Below, in pieces: positions 11,089-23,760 of a DNA stretch of 64,000 nt. The stretch lies in assembly GCA_003049465.1 (NCBI GenBank), contig PYSS01000072.1, positions 142,686 to 206,685 of the forward strand. The letters are read 5' to 3'. Below the pieces are notes generated by a model. The model was not told the origin of the DNA. It worked only from the letters and a program-made list of their open reading frames with translations, and searched no databases. The stretch's first letter is position 1. Every line of letters begins with the position of its first letter. A program made the translations under genes and the position numbers. The stretch comes from Magnaporthiopsis rhizophila (Eukaryota > Ascomycota > Sordariomycetes > Magnaporthales > Magnaporthaceae).

Positions 11089-14000
11089 TTCTTTCTTTCT
11101 TTCCGTTCCATGCGACGGGCTTTGGGGTTTTCGACCACATGTAACCTTCCATGGCAGCTTCATATCCTTATCGCATCGGCGAAAAGAGCCGAGATCCCAG
11201 CTGTGGTGTGGTGTTGTCGCGGTGGTGATATCACAAACACATAAGCAAGCCTTCTTGGCAGGCCGTCCTCGTCGGGGACACGGCGCGGACGGCGACAGCA
11301 ACCATGGATACATGCACACACACATATACCTTCTCGAGGCCAAGAGTCTGAGTCACTGGGAAGAGGCATTCCTGGCGTGTCCAGCACGCACTCGATTTTT
11401 TTTTCTAGCCACAAGTCACGGGCATATATTTTGGTTGGCTCCGACAAGGTTCGGTTCAGCCGGACCCACTGGTTTGCGGATCGACCTCCCGTTTTTAGCC
11501 AAGTCTTTGACAACCTGCGACGGGAAACCGGTGAACAATACGCGTAGGCAGTTGAGGTAGGTAATCTCATGCGAACTAGGTCGACGTGGAGGGTCGGCAA
11601 TGAGGAGCCGCCCGTGTTGGGATCCAACCGGGACGCTTTGTTTTATTGTGTTCGCATCCCCACTGCTCTTTGTAATTAATTATTATTTGAGCTTGTCTGT
11701 AAGGTCGTTCGGGACTCGCAACTAGCGGCGGGCAAACCCGCCACCATTTGTGGCTGTGGCTCGGACGTGAGTTTAAAATGGAAGGAGAAAGCAACGGCCT
11801 GGAAACCCCAAAATTCCTTCTTTCGCGGCGCTGTGAGATGGCCGACGGGTTCCCGGCACAGGCGAGATTGGCCGAGATTGATGTCCGCTAGGTCGTCGCT
11901 TCCCGTCGAACTGGCAAGGGTGACGGACTGATCTTCACGTGCCGCTAGGATCAGTTTGGAGAAGTGGGTGGGGTGTAGCATGGGGTGGCCAGCCTTAGCT
12001 CGGGGGCAGGCGGCCAATGCCAGGTTTGGTCACAAATGTGAAATGTCAAAATCGAAAGCGACCAATGACAGGTTTTTCTCCTCGTCGCGCGCATTTATTT
12101 CCATGAGGATGGAGGCAGGAACGAGTTATGCAGAAAAGAGAACAATATGAAGGAGAGTTGAGAAGAAGAAAAAATAAAGCTCTCAATTGCGCATGTGGCG
12201 GCTATGTTGGACCTGTCAGCCAAGAATTGTGAGATGTGATGGATTCCATCCCAGCGAGGCTGAGGGCTGTCTGGGTCCCTTCCCTCACCCTCTCGTCCCA
12301 AACCCACATCCGACAGACAGGCTGGATAAGCACCCGCAGATGCTGATCGGGTGCTCGGCACCTTTGTTCCAACCCAACAATAGGAGGAGTCGAGGGTCGG
12401 CTTGAAAGGGTGAGTGAGAGTGAGAAAAGACGGCTTGTGTCACCCCTCCCCGAGGTCCCAAGAGGCTGCGATCCGTCATTTGTTTCTCCGGTCCATGCAC
12501 GCGTTTCCTCGACGCTTTGTCATGCCAAGCGGGAACTACGTGGGAGGCACCACCTGACCGACGAATTGCTGAGCAGGGCGCAGACTCTTCACGCATCTTG
12601 ACAAGCTGCCCGCGGGGGCCTGCGTTATTCAACTCGGGCACGGCGAGAAGGATGAATTGTATGTGCAATTCATTGCTGGGACCTGCCCCAACTGGCATAC
12701 TAGGCCCGATCGTGAGGGATGGCGTTTGGAGCGAGGATCGCGAGGGCGGAAAGGCTCTGGAGACGGGGCGCTCCAGCAGCGTCTCTGTGTACGTGGACCC
12801 TGGGCAGCCACTGTCGGTCTACCTGCTATACCTCCGTGCTGCTGCCTTGGAGCCCGACACTGAGAAGTCGTGTCTGTTTGCCGACGTCGAGCGCAGTCAT
12901 CAGACTAGAGGGAAGCAGGGCAGGGAAGCACACATAATAGCCACACACACAAACCACGCAACCACACAAAACGCACACACGGCTGAGTGAGACTGGCGAG
13001 CCGGGCAGGCGGGGTGGGGGCATCTTGGAGTTGCGAGGGCAGGAGCGGGCGTCGATTGAAAACGGGGAAGGTGCAGATACCGACCAGGCCGCTTCCAATT
13101 TACATAACTGGGCCCAGGCGACGCAACCATATCAAAAGGGTAACCGGTCAGCTGCAAGCCGACGAGCAAACATTGGTCGGATCTGCCCAACCAGTTCCTC
13201 AGCACCCCCGCCCACGGCGCCGCGGGCCAAGCAGAGCAGGAGGACGCCCACGCCCACCACCCCCTTGGTCGGCCCACCCATCCAAGCCACCACCCCTGCT
13301 GCTTTGCTCATTCGACACACCCACACACCCAGGCCTGGTAGGTAGCCTGTGGGCTGGAGGAACAATCTCCCCCGTCCATTGTCCTCTTCTGGCTCCCGAG
13401 TCTCCATCCTCCCACGTCGGGGAAAAAAGAGACGGGCCGGAACAGAGAAACAAGAGACAACGAACAGCAACAAAACACAACACCGACTGAACAGTTTGCA
13501 CCCAGCCACACCAGCACACTCGTCCTGATTTGTCCTGTCGCTCGTTGTCCATCTACCTCGGGGTTCTTGCGTCGCGAGTCACGGCTCTGCCTAGCCGTCG
13601 TGTCTGGAGGACACGGGCTCTGCCCGCCACCCCGTTGTCACCGGTTTCCCAAGAGTCCCCATCCGCTACCTCGCCTGGCTTGCCTTTCCGTCCCCCGCAC
13701 GACCGGTCGGCTAAATCAAACGGATCACAGATCGGAACAGCACAGCACTGCTGCCTACCGTCTCTGTCTCTGTCTGTCGCTGTCTGGTCTGGGCTGTCGA
13801 AGCGGGCTTTAGGTGGACGCTGTCAACTGATCGAAGCCCCGTCAGTGCTCTGCTGAGCTTCAGGGCTGAGAACCAGGTGAGTGCTGCGCTCTATGCTTGT
13901 CGCTCCACTCTAGCCGCCGCGATCGATTCCTGGTGGGACAAGAGACCGACCATCCATATGCGCTGGAATCAAGTCGATGCCAGTTGGAACGGGCACCCAC

Positions 14001-14413
14001 AGGCTTCCCAAATGAGTCGCGGCTTTTGGTCAATCAACAAGATTCCTAATTCGCCGCACTGTGCACAGCCGGGCTCGTACGCACCCGTGTATGTGTGACG
14101 GGCGTGCTAAATCGAGAGACACAGAGAGCAAGCAAACGCCCCTCCAAAAAGAAAAAAAGAAGAAAAGGGGGGTGCTGAGGCCCAAGAGGGACAAGGCACG
14201 AAAGAGGACTGTATTTGTGGGTCGACGCGAGACTGCATCAGGCCGGGACACATACGGCACCAATACACTCCATCTGCAGACAGAGGAGGGGGCGATCAGA
14301 GTCGGACGACTGGACACACGGCAACCTGCCGACGGATCCTTCTCTCGGAAGCCCTTACCCGGCCAGCGGCCACGACGGTAGCAGGACGCAGCCGAGCAGA
14401 AACCGGGCCCGCG
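7539..14413. other. 6.9 kb gene-free region upstream of the zinc-cluster gene
   Basis: I find no supportable gene in this stretch. It holds poly-A/T runs, a GGCC tandem at 8291-8310, a compound CT-rich microsatellite at 11057-11103, and many short open frames without domains. Its length suggests a complex promoter plus long 5' leader for the downstream regulator, or an unannotated non-coding transcript. The sequence cannot decide between these. Confidence 0.5.
11057..11103. repeat. Compound microsatellite GTCT/CT/CTTT
   Basis: Consecutive GTCT units pass into CT units and then CTTT units, about 47 bases in all. This is simple sequence in intergenic DNA, probably length-variable between strains. 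Confidence 0.9.
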
Positions 14414-17400
14414 ATGAATCCCTACGCGAGTGTCCTGGTAAGTCGCCTGCCTATCTTCGAGTGTTTGCCGAGTAGACTCTCCCTCTCTCTAGCGCCCTTG
14501 CCCTCCACGCTGTCGAGTCCTGCTGGACTCGCAGTCTCTGCCATTTTTTCTCTGGGCTTTGCGCCTCTTCATCCCTTTTCTTCCAGCGCCTTGCAGCCCC
14601 TCCACTGCCCAGCTGCCTTCGTTCCTTACACGTGCCGGCCACAAGGGCAACCAACCAGGATATTCATACCCACTCACTTGACGACATGCTGCCCACCAGC
14701 AGTTGGTTTCCCTCAGGGGTCTGATTGCATGTAGCGTTCCAGCTACCTTGTAACTCTTGAGCTTCGACGGACTCGACCCTATTGCTGTTGACACGCACGC
14801 ACACTCAATATTTTGTACCGCCACTTGTTGGAGCTACGGCGGTTACACTGCAATGAAACCACACCTCCAAGGAGGAGCCACAAGCATGTGTCGCATCGTA
14901 TGAAACATGGCTGACCTATCGCTCCATCTTCTAATACCCAGCCTCAACAAGCGCCCCAGCCTGGTCCTGTCAGGCGGCAGTTGACGGAGCGGACTAGCCC
15001 AGTTGGCATAGAGGCCTGGTCGGACAGAAGGCCATGGGCCGAGCCGGATCGCGGCCAGGGACAGGGGCAACCCTTTTTCGCAACTGCTCTTGATCATGGC
15101 ACGGCCGTTCGGGGCGTGGGCACCGTTCCGGCCGTTGACATGGGCCACAATAGCTCAGACGTCACGGGCAGAAATGGCGTGGACGTCGGCCACCAGGGCT
15201 CAGGGGCTCCGGGGAGAGAGAAATTGGGTTTGGGCAACAGGACGGAATCTGGCCCGCTTCGGCATGAGTACCTTCCAAGGCCTGCCGGCCCGAGCCATGC
15301 TCACACGGCACCCCAATTCAGTCTGCCCCACCCGCTCGAGGTGCGCACAGCCTACGACTTTGGACATCACGGACAGCAGGCGGCGTACAACAACCCTCCT
15401 CTGCATTCCCACGTCAACGAAAGCGGTCACCCACCCTACGGGCAGCACTCGACATATGGCTATCCTGCCCAATCTCAAGACCACGGACACAACCAGCCAT
15501 CTCATGAACAGCACGGCCATAGCCCTGCCTCGTATTACCACAGCCACCAGAATGGCCCGCAAGAGTGGTACAGCAACTCGGCATCACAGGCCCAGCAAGC
15601 CCCTGCCGCGTCTCATTACGTGCATACCACTTCCGGCGATGGACACAATGATAGCATCTATCCGAGGAGGCTAGCTCTAAGACCGGCGTCGCCGCCGCCG
15701 TTCAGCATGCCGATTCTTCAGGCCGAGATCTCTGAAATGGCCACGGCGACCCCTCAGCAGCCTGCACCACACAGCCCCCGGATGCCCCGGGATCTGTCTC
15801 ATATCCTCCATCATAGCGATGAGTCCAGGGCTCCCGAACCTTCGACCGAAGCACGGCAATCCCACTTCGGCGTCACTTCGTACGATCCAGTTCGCGCCTA
15901 CCGATATCCACTGAACCATTCGCCCGCCCCCTTTAGCAGCCAGCCCCCGTTGAGTGACCCGGTTCACACCAGGGCAGAGACGACCGGGCCTGTATGTTCC
16001 AGTTCCAGCAGCGCCGGAATGGCTTCCGGCGCTCCCGGTTTCGCTGCATCACCGGCTCATCCTCCTGTCACGTCGGCATACAGTCATGGATACGGCGATC
16101 ATTCGCATGACAGGTCTCAGCTCCCCTCGATCAGCGCCGCATCAGTCCCTGTGGTAACCCAAGCTACCCCCACGTACGCGCAGCCGAACTACAGTACGGC
16201 GAGTCCCAGCGACAATTATCAGTTGTCTCCTACCGACTCACACCGCACCTCTCGAGAGCGGGAATATCCGGATCATGACCAGCAACACGGCGTGGGAGAC
16301 GGGTCGGGATACTGGGTCGCGGCAGCTCCAGGGGCGTCTTCTGGCGAAGAGGACTCCCCTCCACAGCACACTCCAGACCAAAATGGTTACTCTCATCCGC
16401 CACACACCTCGGACCAAAATGGCTACCAGCACAGCCAGATGGAGCAATGGGTAGACAGCTCTGTGGACACGAGCAGGCATGAAATGGAGCGGGCTGCCCG
16501 TGTCAAGCCTCGCCCAGCCAAGACATCCGCTCCCCGTGGCAAAGATCCCAAAGCCCAAAAGAAAAAAAGGGGCAAGTTCACAGAAGAGAAGCGACAGGGA
16601 ACAGCTGTAACTCGCAAGTACGGTGCTTGCATCCGTTGCAAGTGTCAGCGCATCAGAGTGAGCGTCTCATGTCGTGAAATCAAAAGTCAGGTCAACTCAA
16701 GAAGCCGAACTAAACGTCTGGTGTTTATTCTAGTGCAATCCCAAAGACCCCGACGACCCGGAGGGTCACTGCCAATCTTGTCTCGATGTCAACACGCAGT
16801 CCAAGAAGATGATACATTCCCCCGTCTGCCGCCGTTATCGGCTGACGGACATGATGCTTTCCCGCCAAGGAGGGCTCAATATGACAAAGAGATGGGATGG
16901 GACCCTGATGAAAGACGTCGGCGACCGGGTTGACGACGTCGTCCGAATTGTTGAACTCAAGATATTCTACAGCCACCATCCTCGGCAATTGGATCTCTAC
17001 CACCGTCCCATCAGGCTCGAGGTTCACAGGTTCCGCCCCCGAGCAGGTGATCTGCTTTGTCGCAGGTGGAAGACGAGGGACAACTTGCCCATGACCACCG
17101 AAATGACTCCATTTGCGCTCAACGACATCAACAAGACAGCAGCAGAATTGGCCGACTTCATCAGCGACAACGTGTTCGACGCCATGCGGACGGCGGTGCG
17201 AGAGAGCGACGCCATCGTCAGGGAGACGTACGAAGCGGCCATCAATTATTTCCAGTCACTCAAGGTAGGACTGTGACTCCTCAGCCTATTAGAGAAACCC
17301 AAGCCCCCTTTTGGGCACAGAAGCTAACAACTTGCCGTTGCCCCTCGCCGTAATTAAGCCCGGCGACGAGAGGCACACCTATTTGAGTCATCTCTTTCGA

Positions 17401-18388
17401 CTCTGGTTCGCAATGAGTTAGTGATGCCAATATCTCCACCGACAACGCCAAGTTGTCTCTCAATCTTTTTCTCAGCCCGACGCCACTCATGACATAGGTT
17501 GAGACCGTGGGGTGGTTGGGGCGGCATTTCAAGGCGACAAAGAAACTGATAGGATGGCTCTCCGTACCTAGGGCTCACGACCGGATCGGCGTACATATCC
17601 GGACCGGACAAGCTGGACATGGTTCCCGAGACGCATCCAGACTATCCCCTTGGCGACAGGATCTCTCTGCCTCGTATGATCACGGCGCAGTTTGACAGCA
17701 TTTTGACGACCAAGTTCCTGAAGCCCGGGACCACCCATGTCACCAGGTTTCTCGAAAAGTCCCTGAAGCAAAACAACCCCGAGAACTTCTTCGTGCTCTA
17801 TCTCTCCATCTTCATTATCCTGCACGAGATCTCCGTGGCGACCAAAGATCGAGGCAGATACGCCCGGGACAATCAGCTGGCGGTGAGTTCGTGCTGTCAA
17901 GGAGGCCCCATGAACCTCGGACGATATGTCTCTAACCCCAAAAAAATACTTTGTATTCTGGTTCCAAAGGTGCGCTTTTCTATCCCACAGATGGTGAGCA
18001 AACAACATTTTGGTGCCGTCAACCTTCTTGCGCATTGGCAATACTACAAGACCGAGAAGGACCCGCTCAGCACCGAGCCCTGGAAGATGCACAAGTCTAA
18101 AATGGCCTGCTTGACCGAGGAGCAGAAGGAATTTGTGTTCCGTTGGTGGCATTGGATGCGACAGCCCGGTGAGTTGCGCAACAGTCTCCATCAAAAAAAG
18201 TCCTGCATCTGGAGATTGACGGCTGACCATTTGCCGGTCTCGGTGACACAGGCGTGATTGAAAGATTGTGTCCCGATGAAGAGCGGGAGCAGATGGCTCA
18301 GTGGGAGGAGCCACTCTACTTCGTTTGCCAGATGTACATGCCCAGCTGGAGGGAGAGAACCTTTTTTTCGTACGAAAAAGAAAAATGA
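14414..18388 (+). CDS. Large zinc-cluster (Zn2Cys6-like) regulatory protein
   Basis: Predicted nuclear transcription regulator of about 984 residues. Exons are 14414-14437, 14942-16657, 16734-17264, 17359-17416, 17572-17882, 17991-18168 and 18252-18388, all GT-AG and in frame. The first exon (MNPYASVL) is only eight codons, after which about 540 residues are low-complexity and rich in His, Ser, Pro, Gln and Gly. A basic stretch with KKKRGK leads into the cysteine cluster ACIRCKCQRIRC (about residue 568), split by an intron and continuing as HCQSC and then PVCRRYRLTD. The spacing is C-x2-C-x6-C-x11-C-x2-C-x15-C, wider at the end than in the classic Gal4 cluster. The remainder resembles the C-terminal domain of large uncharacterised Sordariomycete zinc-cluster proteins. 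The target is unknown. The tiny first exon is the weakest part of the model. Confidence 0.75.
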
Positions 18389-21303
18389 TGGTGCATGTGT
18401 TGACGGATCTGGCCGTTGGTAAGCATCTGGCTTCTTCAGGGGCGTGTTATCTTCTGTTTTTTTTTTTTTTTTGTTTTTTTTTTCTTCTTTCGGTTGACGG
18501 ATACACGGGTTTTGGTGTCGTTATGCTCTGTTTGATCTTTTGCTTTTTGTTTTTTCTTGTCTAGTCGCTCCGATTTCTAGATCGTCTTTGCGATTTCCCT
18601 TTCCCTCGCGCTGCGCTCGTTGCAAGATCGGCCGGGAGTGGCGGTGAGGATCTAACGACTTGATGACCATAATCTGGCTTGACTGCGGACTGGCAGAAAC
18701 AGGCCGATGTATATGTAGCCTACGAATAAGACAGGCCTTTTAACCAAGCTTCGAAGGGTGGGCGTGCGTGAACCTGCTAGGGCCGATATGTCCTTGAGCC
18801 GGTTGTTACTGTGTGCCGCTGGGTGTAGAGTGCTTTCTTCCCCCGTTTTCATCTTTTCGTTGCCCCGTGGTGGTGGCTGCAGCGCGAGGCTTTCTCACAA
18901 ACAGGGGTAGAACGGTGCTCATCTGGGGCGAGCACATTTTCCAAAAAAAGCCTGGACTGCAAAATGGGGGTAATACACCCGTCATTCCCTTCCCAAAGCA
19001 CAGCCCAACGATTTCAACCGACCAGATCTTGAACAAAACAGCAACTTTTACCAAAAAGAAACAACTTTCCGCAAAGTCGATTTGCGCTTTTCCTGCCTTT
19101 GCGGTTTCCGTCTTATCTGGATTTTGTTTTATCATGCCGGATACAACTGCATCGCGAGGAACGTTTTCCAGTCCAGGCGTTTTTTGGGCACCCATAGCCA
19201 CAAACCCGGAATTCTCAGGTCCCAGTAAACCCGCGTCACTAGGAGTGCGGCAGCTTCGTCTGGAGTTACTCCTTCGCTCCTTTCCAGCATTCGATGGAAC
19301 AAGGCCGATGAGAAGAGAACACACGAATGCCTCGAAGACGGTGCTAAACTTCAAAGCGTGGGAGCTTTCGGAAAATCCAACAAGAAAAAAAAAGAAGAAA
19401 GATCAAAGGAAATAAAATACGAAATTGAAACGGGGCTGGCAGGGGCTGACAGGGGGCAGCGGACGATAACCTTCGAGTCTGCCAGGCAAGCGAAACCGGT
19501 GAGCCTAGCCCAGCCCGGGCAAGCCGATCTCACGATGGTTGTCGGGGCAGCCCAAAAAAGCAAAAACAGACCTGCTGTCACCTGTTTCACGGACGGTGGC
19601 TGTCGTAGATGTCCGATCGGGGACCTCGGACTTGGAGCCATGTGCGTTGCCGCCCGTGGATAAACGGCATGGGGCTGGCAAAAGATTAGACTGAAAAGAG
19701 CCGGTTTTTATTCCATCGCCTAGGGTATGAATCGCTAGGTCTCGGCACAGAATTGCGAGAATGTTCCACTAATTAGCCCTGGATCATCGTCTACCGCTCT
19801 GGCTGCCGCCTCCCCAAGAGCCGTTCAGTGAGCAGCAGTCTGGGATTCACGTCTACGGGACCGCGAGGCCCGGGGTCAAATGCCGGAGTCCCGTTCTCAC
19901 AGAGCGTGCTGGCCTGAAAACAACAATAAAAACAACAATAAACTGGCGAAGAGTTGCTGGCAAACGTGCTGCGCACCGGATTCGGGAGGGTGCGCTCCAC
20001 AACTCGGCTCTCTGCATGGATACTTGTCGACTACACGGTTCACCCCAACCTTGCGCGCCCGATATGATGGGCATGGCGGCCAGTTGTCCAGATTTCTTGG
20101 CTTTCCCCGACACCTCTGCGGAGCAAAACGACCGCGGACTCGCCATCACCCCTCTCTCCACTCCCTCGCCAGCGTCCCACCTCGCTTCGTGCTTGCTGAG
20201 GATTCGTCATCGGTCCAATCCACATGCGTGCATGCCATGAAAAAAGGAGCATGGATTGATCATCTGTGGAAGAATACGACTCCAAACACAGCCCAACCAG
20301 AACCGCCTTAGGCGCCCACCCGCCGGCCCAGAACCCGACCGAGGCGGGGACGTGACGACTTGTCGATGGCAAGGTCCGCCTTCTGCACATGTGCCCAACG
20401 TTGTGGAACCGTCGATGCAGCTCTCGGGACACACATTCCCGAGTGCCGGCGCGGACAGCCGACTCTCACATGGGAGTGTCAAAACTTGTTGTTCTTTGCG
20501 GAAAGCGAACCCACGTGCGGTTTTGTATTCTTTTTCTGGAAAAAAGGAAGGGAGAAAGAGGTCGGAAAAATACAGGTTTTGGACGGACAGAGCTTTGGGG
20601 GAACTAGGGGTCTCGGTTTCCCGAGTGACCAAGAGACCCATGCTCAGGAATTTTTTAGCCTGTGAAATGGAGGGACAAAAAAAGCATCAAGACAATTACA
20701 CAGAACTGGGAGATACTAGGACGGAGAAAAAAAAAAAAAACTGTCGCCACGGATGGAAGCTAAGAGAAAAAGCCTAGGTTTAGTTGACTTCCCGCCCGTG
20801 ATAGTCGCAAAAAGAGGCAAGCCTGGCTGGAAATGTGGGCCTTGTGTGGATCCTGCAACAGGAACTCAGCTATCGTTATCGTGGCTATCGCCACGTGTTG
20901 ATAGCCGCAAGAGCGGCGGAGTGGGTAGGTGTCCTCAATGATCGCTGATGAATGCATCAAAGTGCCATGCGCGCGTCGGACTTGCTGGCGCATTCGCTTT
21001 CCAACGTGCAAACCAGACCACCGAATAGAGAACAGCTGTGCTCCTCACGTTGAAACCATTAATCTGTAAAACACTGCGCGTCCCTCAAGACCAAACAGTA
21101 AAACCAAGTGTACAACCAACCCGCAAACACCAAACGACACCAACCTACCAAGCTATACCTTTTGCGCTCCGGCCGGCGTTCTCAAGCGTCCGTCTGGCCG
21201 CCACGCGACCGCCCGCCTCGCCCGCGGGATCCGGGTACAATAGGACTGGAGATCCTAAACGCAGCCCTACGAATCCAGCATCGGGCAGTCCGCCGCCGCC
21301 GCA
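18389..21303. other. Intergenic region before SEC72
   Basis: No gene is supported. The left end carries the 3' end of the zinc-cluster gene and a T-rich stretch (about 18460-18485). The rest has scattered poly-A runs and short non-conserved frames. The last few hundred bases are presumably the SEC72 promoter and leader. Confidence 0.5.
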
Positions 21304-21927
21304 ATGTCAGACCTCGACACCTTCACGCAGCTGCCCATCCGGCTCGACCCAAAGACCAAGGCCCTGTCCAGCCTCAGCCCGGGGTCCTCGCGCGCGCTGG
21401 ACGCGGAGCTCGCGACGCTCAACCAGCTGCACCGCAGCATCCTGGCGCTCGAGACGCCGCACCCGGTGCCGCCGCCGCCGATCCCCGTGAACCCGAAGCG
21501 GAGCGCCAACGTGTCCAAGCTGCGCGACAGCGGCAACTCGGAGTTCCGGAAAGGCCGCTACGCCGAGGCCGTGAAATTCTACACGCTGGGCATGCAGATG
21601 GCGCTCACGAGGCCGCTGTGGGAGCCGCAGCAGCTCGTGCGCGAGGAGGTGGCCGGCCTGCTCGCCAACCGCGCCCAGTGCCACATGGCCCTGCGCTGCT
21701 GGGCCGAGGGCGCCGTCGATGCCGAGGCCAGCGTCGAGGCCAAGCGCGCGGGCAACCCAAAGGCCTGGTGGCGCCGCGGCCGCTGCCTCATGGAGATGGG
21801 CAGGCTCGAGGAGGCGCGCGAGTGGGTCGGAAAGGGGCTAGAGATGGAGGGCGAGGAGAACGAGCTGGTGGCGCTGCTCAAGGAGATTGATGTCAAGCTG
21901 GCAAAAGAGGCCAGTGCCGAGTCTTGA
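21304..21927 (+). CDS. SEC72: Sec72, subunit of the Sec62/Sec63 ER translocation complex
   Basis: Single-exon gene for a 207-residue TPR protein. In yeast, Sec72 sits on the cytosolic side of the Sec63 complex, where its TPR domain binds Hsp70 and helps post-translational import into the ER. The N-terminal domain (residues about 1-65, with LPIRLDPKTKAL and the alpha-helical ALDAELATLNQLHRSIL) is followed by a proline linker, VPPPPIPVNPKR. TPR-like helices come next: LRDSGNSEFRKGRYAEAVKFY, LANRAQCHMALRCWAEGA and KAWWRRGRCLMEMGRLEEA. The order and length match filamentous-fungal Sec72. No signal peptide or membrane segment is seen, as expected. The ATG at 21304 is the first in frame. Transcript ends were not determined. 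Confidence 0.9.
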   Translation: MSDLDTFTQLPIRLDPKTKALSSLSPGSSRALDAELATLNQLHRSILALETPHPVPPPPIPVNPKRSANVSKLRDSGNSEFRKGRYAEAVKFYTLGMQMALTRPLWEPQQLVREEVAGLLANRAQCHMALRCWAEGAVDAEASVEAKRAGNPKAWWRRGRCLMEMGRLEEAREWVGKGLEMEGEENELVALLKEIDVKLAKEASAES

Positions 21928-23025
21928 TTGCGAGTGTCTTTATCTTTCGACTCTGTCTTTTTCTACTTTGCGTCCTCTGCAGTTGTACAAAGATGCTCTG
22001 TACCTGTGGATGCCTTGCGCGATGCCCTCCTTCATCTTCCTTTTTTTTTTTACTTTCCTTGTGACAAGCATAGAACCCATTGAACTTGTGAATATGATAC
22101 CTCCAGTATACAAACTTTCGAGACTTGGGGCCGCCGCTTCCTTTGTTTTGCTTCCCCTCGTCCTCCTCCTCTTGATGGTTGCCAGAACAGTACCAATACA
22201 AATGTGGTATAACGTACACAACGACACAAACGTTCACACGCACGGCAACGCCGAAAAGGATAAAAACTCGTGGCTACCCAATACCAGGGAAATATTGGAC
22301 GATGCCATAACTTACTCATCCAGCTGCAGGATAGTGAAGCACAGCAGTCAGCCTTGATTTACACATGAGATAGATTCGTAAGCATCAACAGCAAACCTCG
22401 TCCCCGGACGCACACAAGATGAAGATGATGCTAATGCTAGCCCAAGCAAAAGAAAAGAAAAAAAAAAGAAAAAAAAAACCAAACGGCGACCAAATCCCAA
22501 AATGCCCCATAACAATGCCAAACCAGAGGCCTCAAAGCTCAGCTGAACTCATGGCCCATGATCTATAGACTAGGAAAACACAACAGATCCTCCAGAACCG
22601 CTCCACGCATGGACAAAAAAAAATAACACAAACTTCCCATGGTAACTGAGATGTCGTACATGATAAAAGACAAAAGGCCCCCCCCTCCTTGGGAAGTGGC
22701 GAATACATGTGTAAAACCGATTGATGGAGCCATATAGGGTAGGCCTGTCGGTAATGGGGCCAATGTCCCAGCCTTGACTGCCAGTCTAGAAATCACCGAT
22801 GGTGGTATCCGGCGCGCCTTCCAGGCCGCACCGACTCCTAGGTGCAGTCCTTCCGAAAGGTGTGGATGGCCACATAGGACCGATGACCGGGGTATATGTA
22901 TATGATCTGCCTCTTATCCTCGCCCCGGGAGCGTCGTGGTATCGTGTGGAATCATGGTGTGATAGGATGAGAAATCTGGCAGGTGATGGAGAATAGATGG
23001 GAGAGAGTATAGTAAGTCGCGAGGC
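21928..23025. other. Convergent intergenic region
   Basis: This lies between SEC72 and the minus-strand small gene. It contains A-rich runs around 22450-22490 and 22613 and no gene that I can support. Both neighbouring 3' ends must lie here. Confidence 0.5.
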
Positions 23026-23760
23026 CTATGCCTTCTCCTTCTCGCTGGTGGCACTCGAGATTTCGGGGAGCGAGATGGCGACCGCCGAGCCGCTGGTGCG
23101 CTTCCGCATGACGGCGTCTTGACCCGTCATCCTCCGATCGAGGGCGCGGTCGAGCTTGGCACCGAGGGCCAGCTTGGACATGTTGGCCCACTTCTCCTCG
23201 CTCAGGACGACACGCTGCTGGGTCAGAGCCTTGTTCTCCATGCGCTGCAGGCCCTTCTCGATGTCGGTGATCTCGGCCGCGGCAGAGTCGGTGGTCTGGA
23301 CGGTGGGGGAGCACGATGGCGCCATGCTGTATGTGCTCATGCGAACCGATGTACGGGCCTGCATGGTTTTGGCGGCATCGGGTCGGCGCGGCCTTCCGTT
23401 AGCTTCGGTCTGGGCTGCGTTCAACCACGACCTGCGTGCCTGCTGGCTCGGAGGCATCCAACGGCTCTGTGGTGGGGGAAGAAAAAGGTCGGGTATATCT
23501 CCGTGATGTGGTATAAGACAGTTGCGGTACGGGGGAATTCGAGGGGTAGGAAGATGAGGAGTGTGATGTGACGGGAGGGCCTGTGAGGGCGGAGGTGGCA
23601 GCGTTCAAGTAGCAAAGGCGAGCCAAGATGTGTCACCTTGTTGGTCGGACAGATGCCCAGATTGACAGACAGGACGCCTTGATTCAGGAAACCGGAAGCG
23701 GGCAGGGTAGAAGGGCCGTGCGGAAAGACGCAGGAAGGCATCACTTACCGACGCAGCCAT
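23026..23760 (-). CDS. Small conserved-looking protein of unknown function
   Basis: I do not recognise this protein. The model is exon 1 at 23760-23749 (MAAS), an intron of 282 bases with GTAAGT and CACAG borders, and exon 2 at 23466-23026, giving about 150 residues. Alternatively translation starts at the in-frame ATG at 23457 and the intron is in the 5' leader. The N-terminal half is basic, Ser/Thr-rich and likely disordered. The C-terminal half is amphipathic and probably helical (EITDIEKGLQRMENKALTQQ, then SEEKWANMSKLALGAKLDRA). Codon use is GC-ending and coding-like. There is no signal peptide, membrane segment or cysteine pattern. It may be a lineage-restricted fungal protein; no function is proposed. 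Confidence 0.55.
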
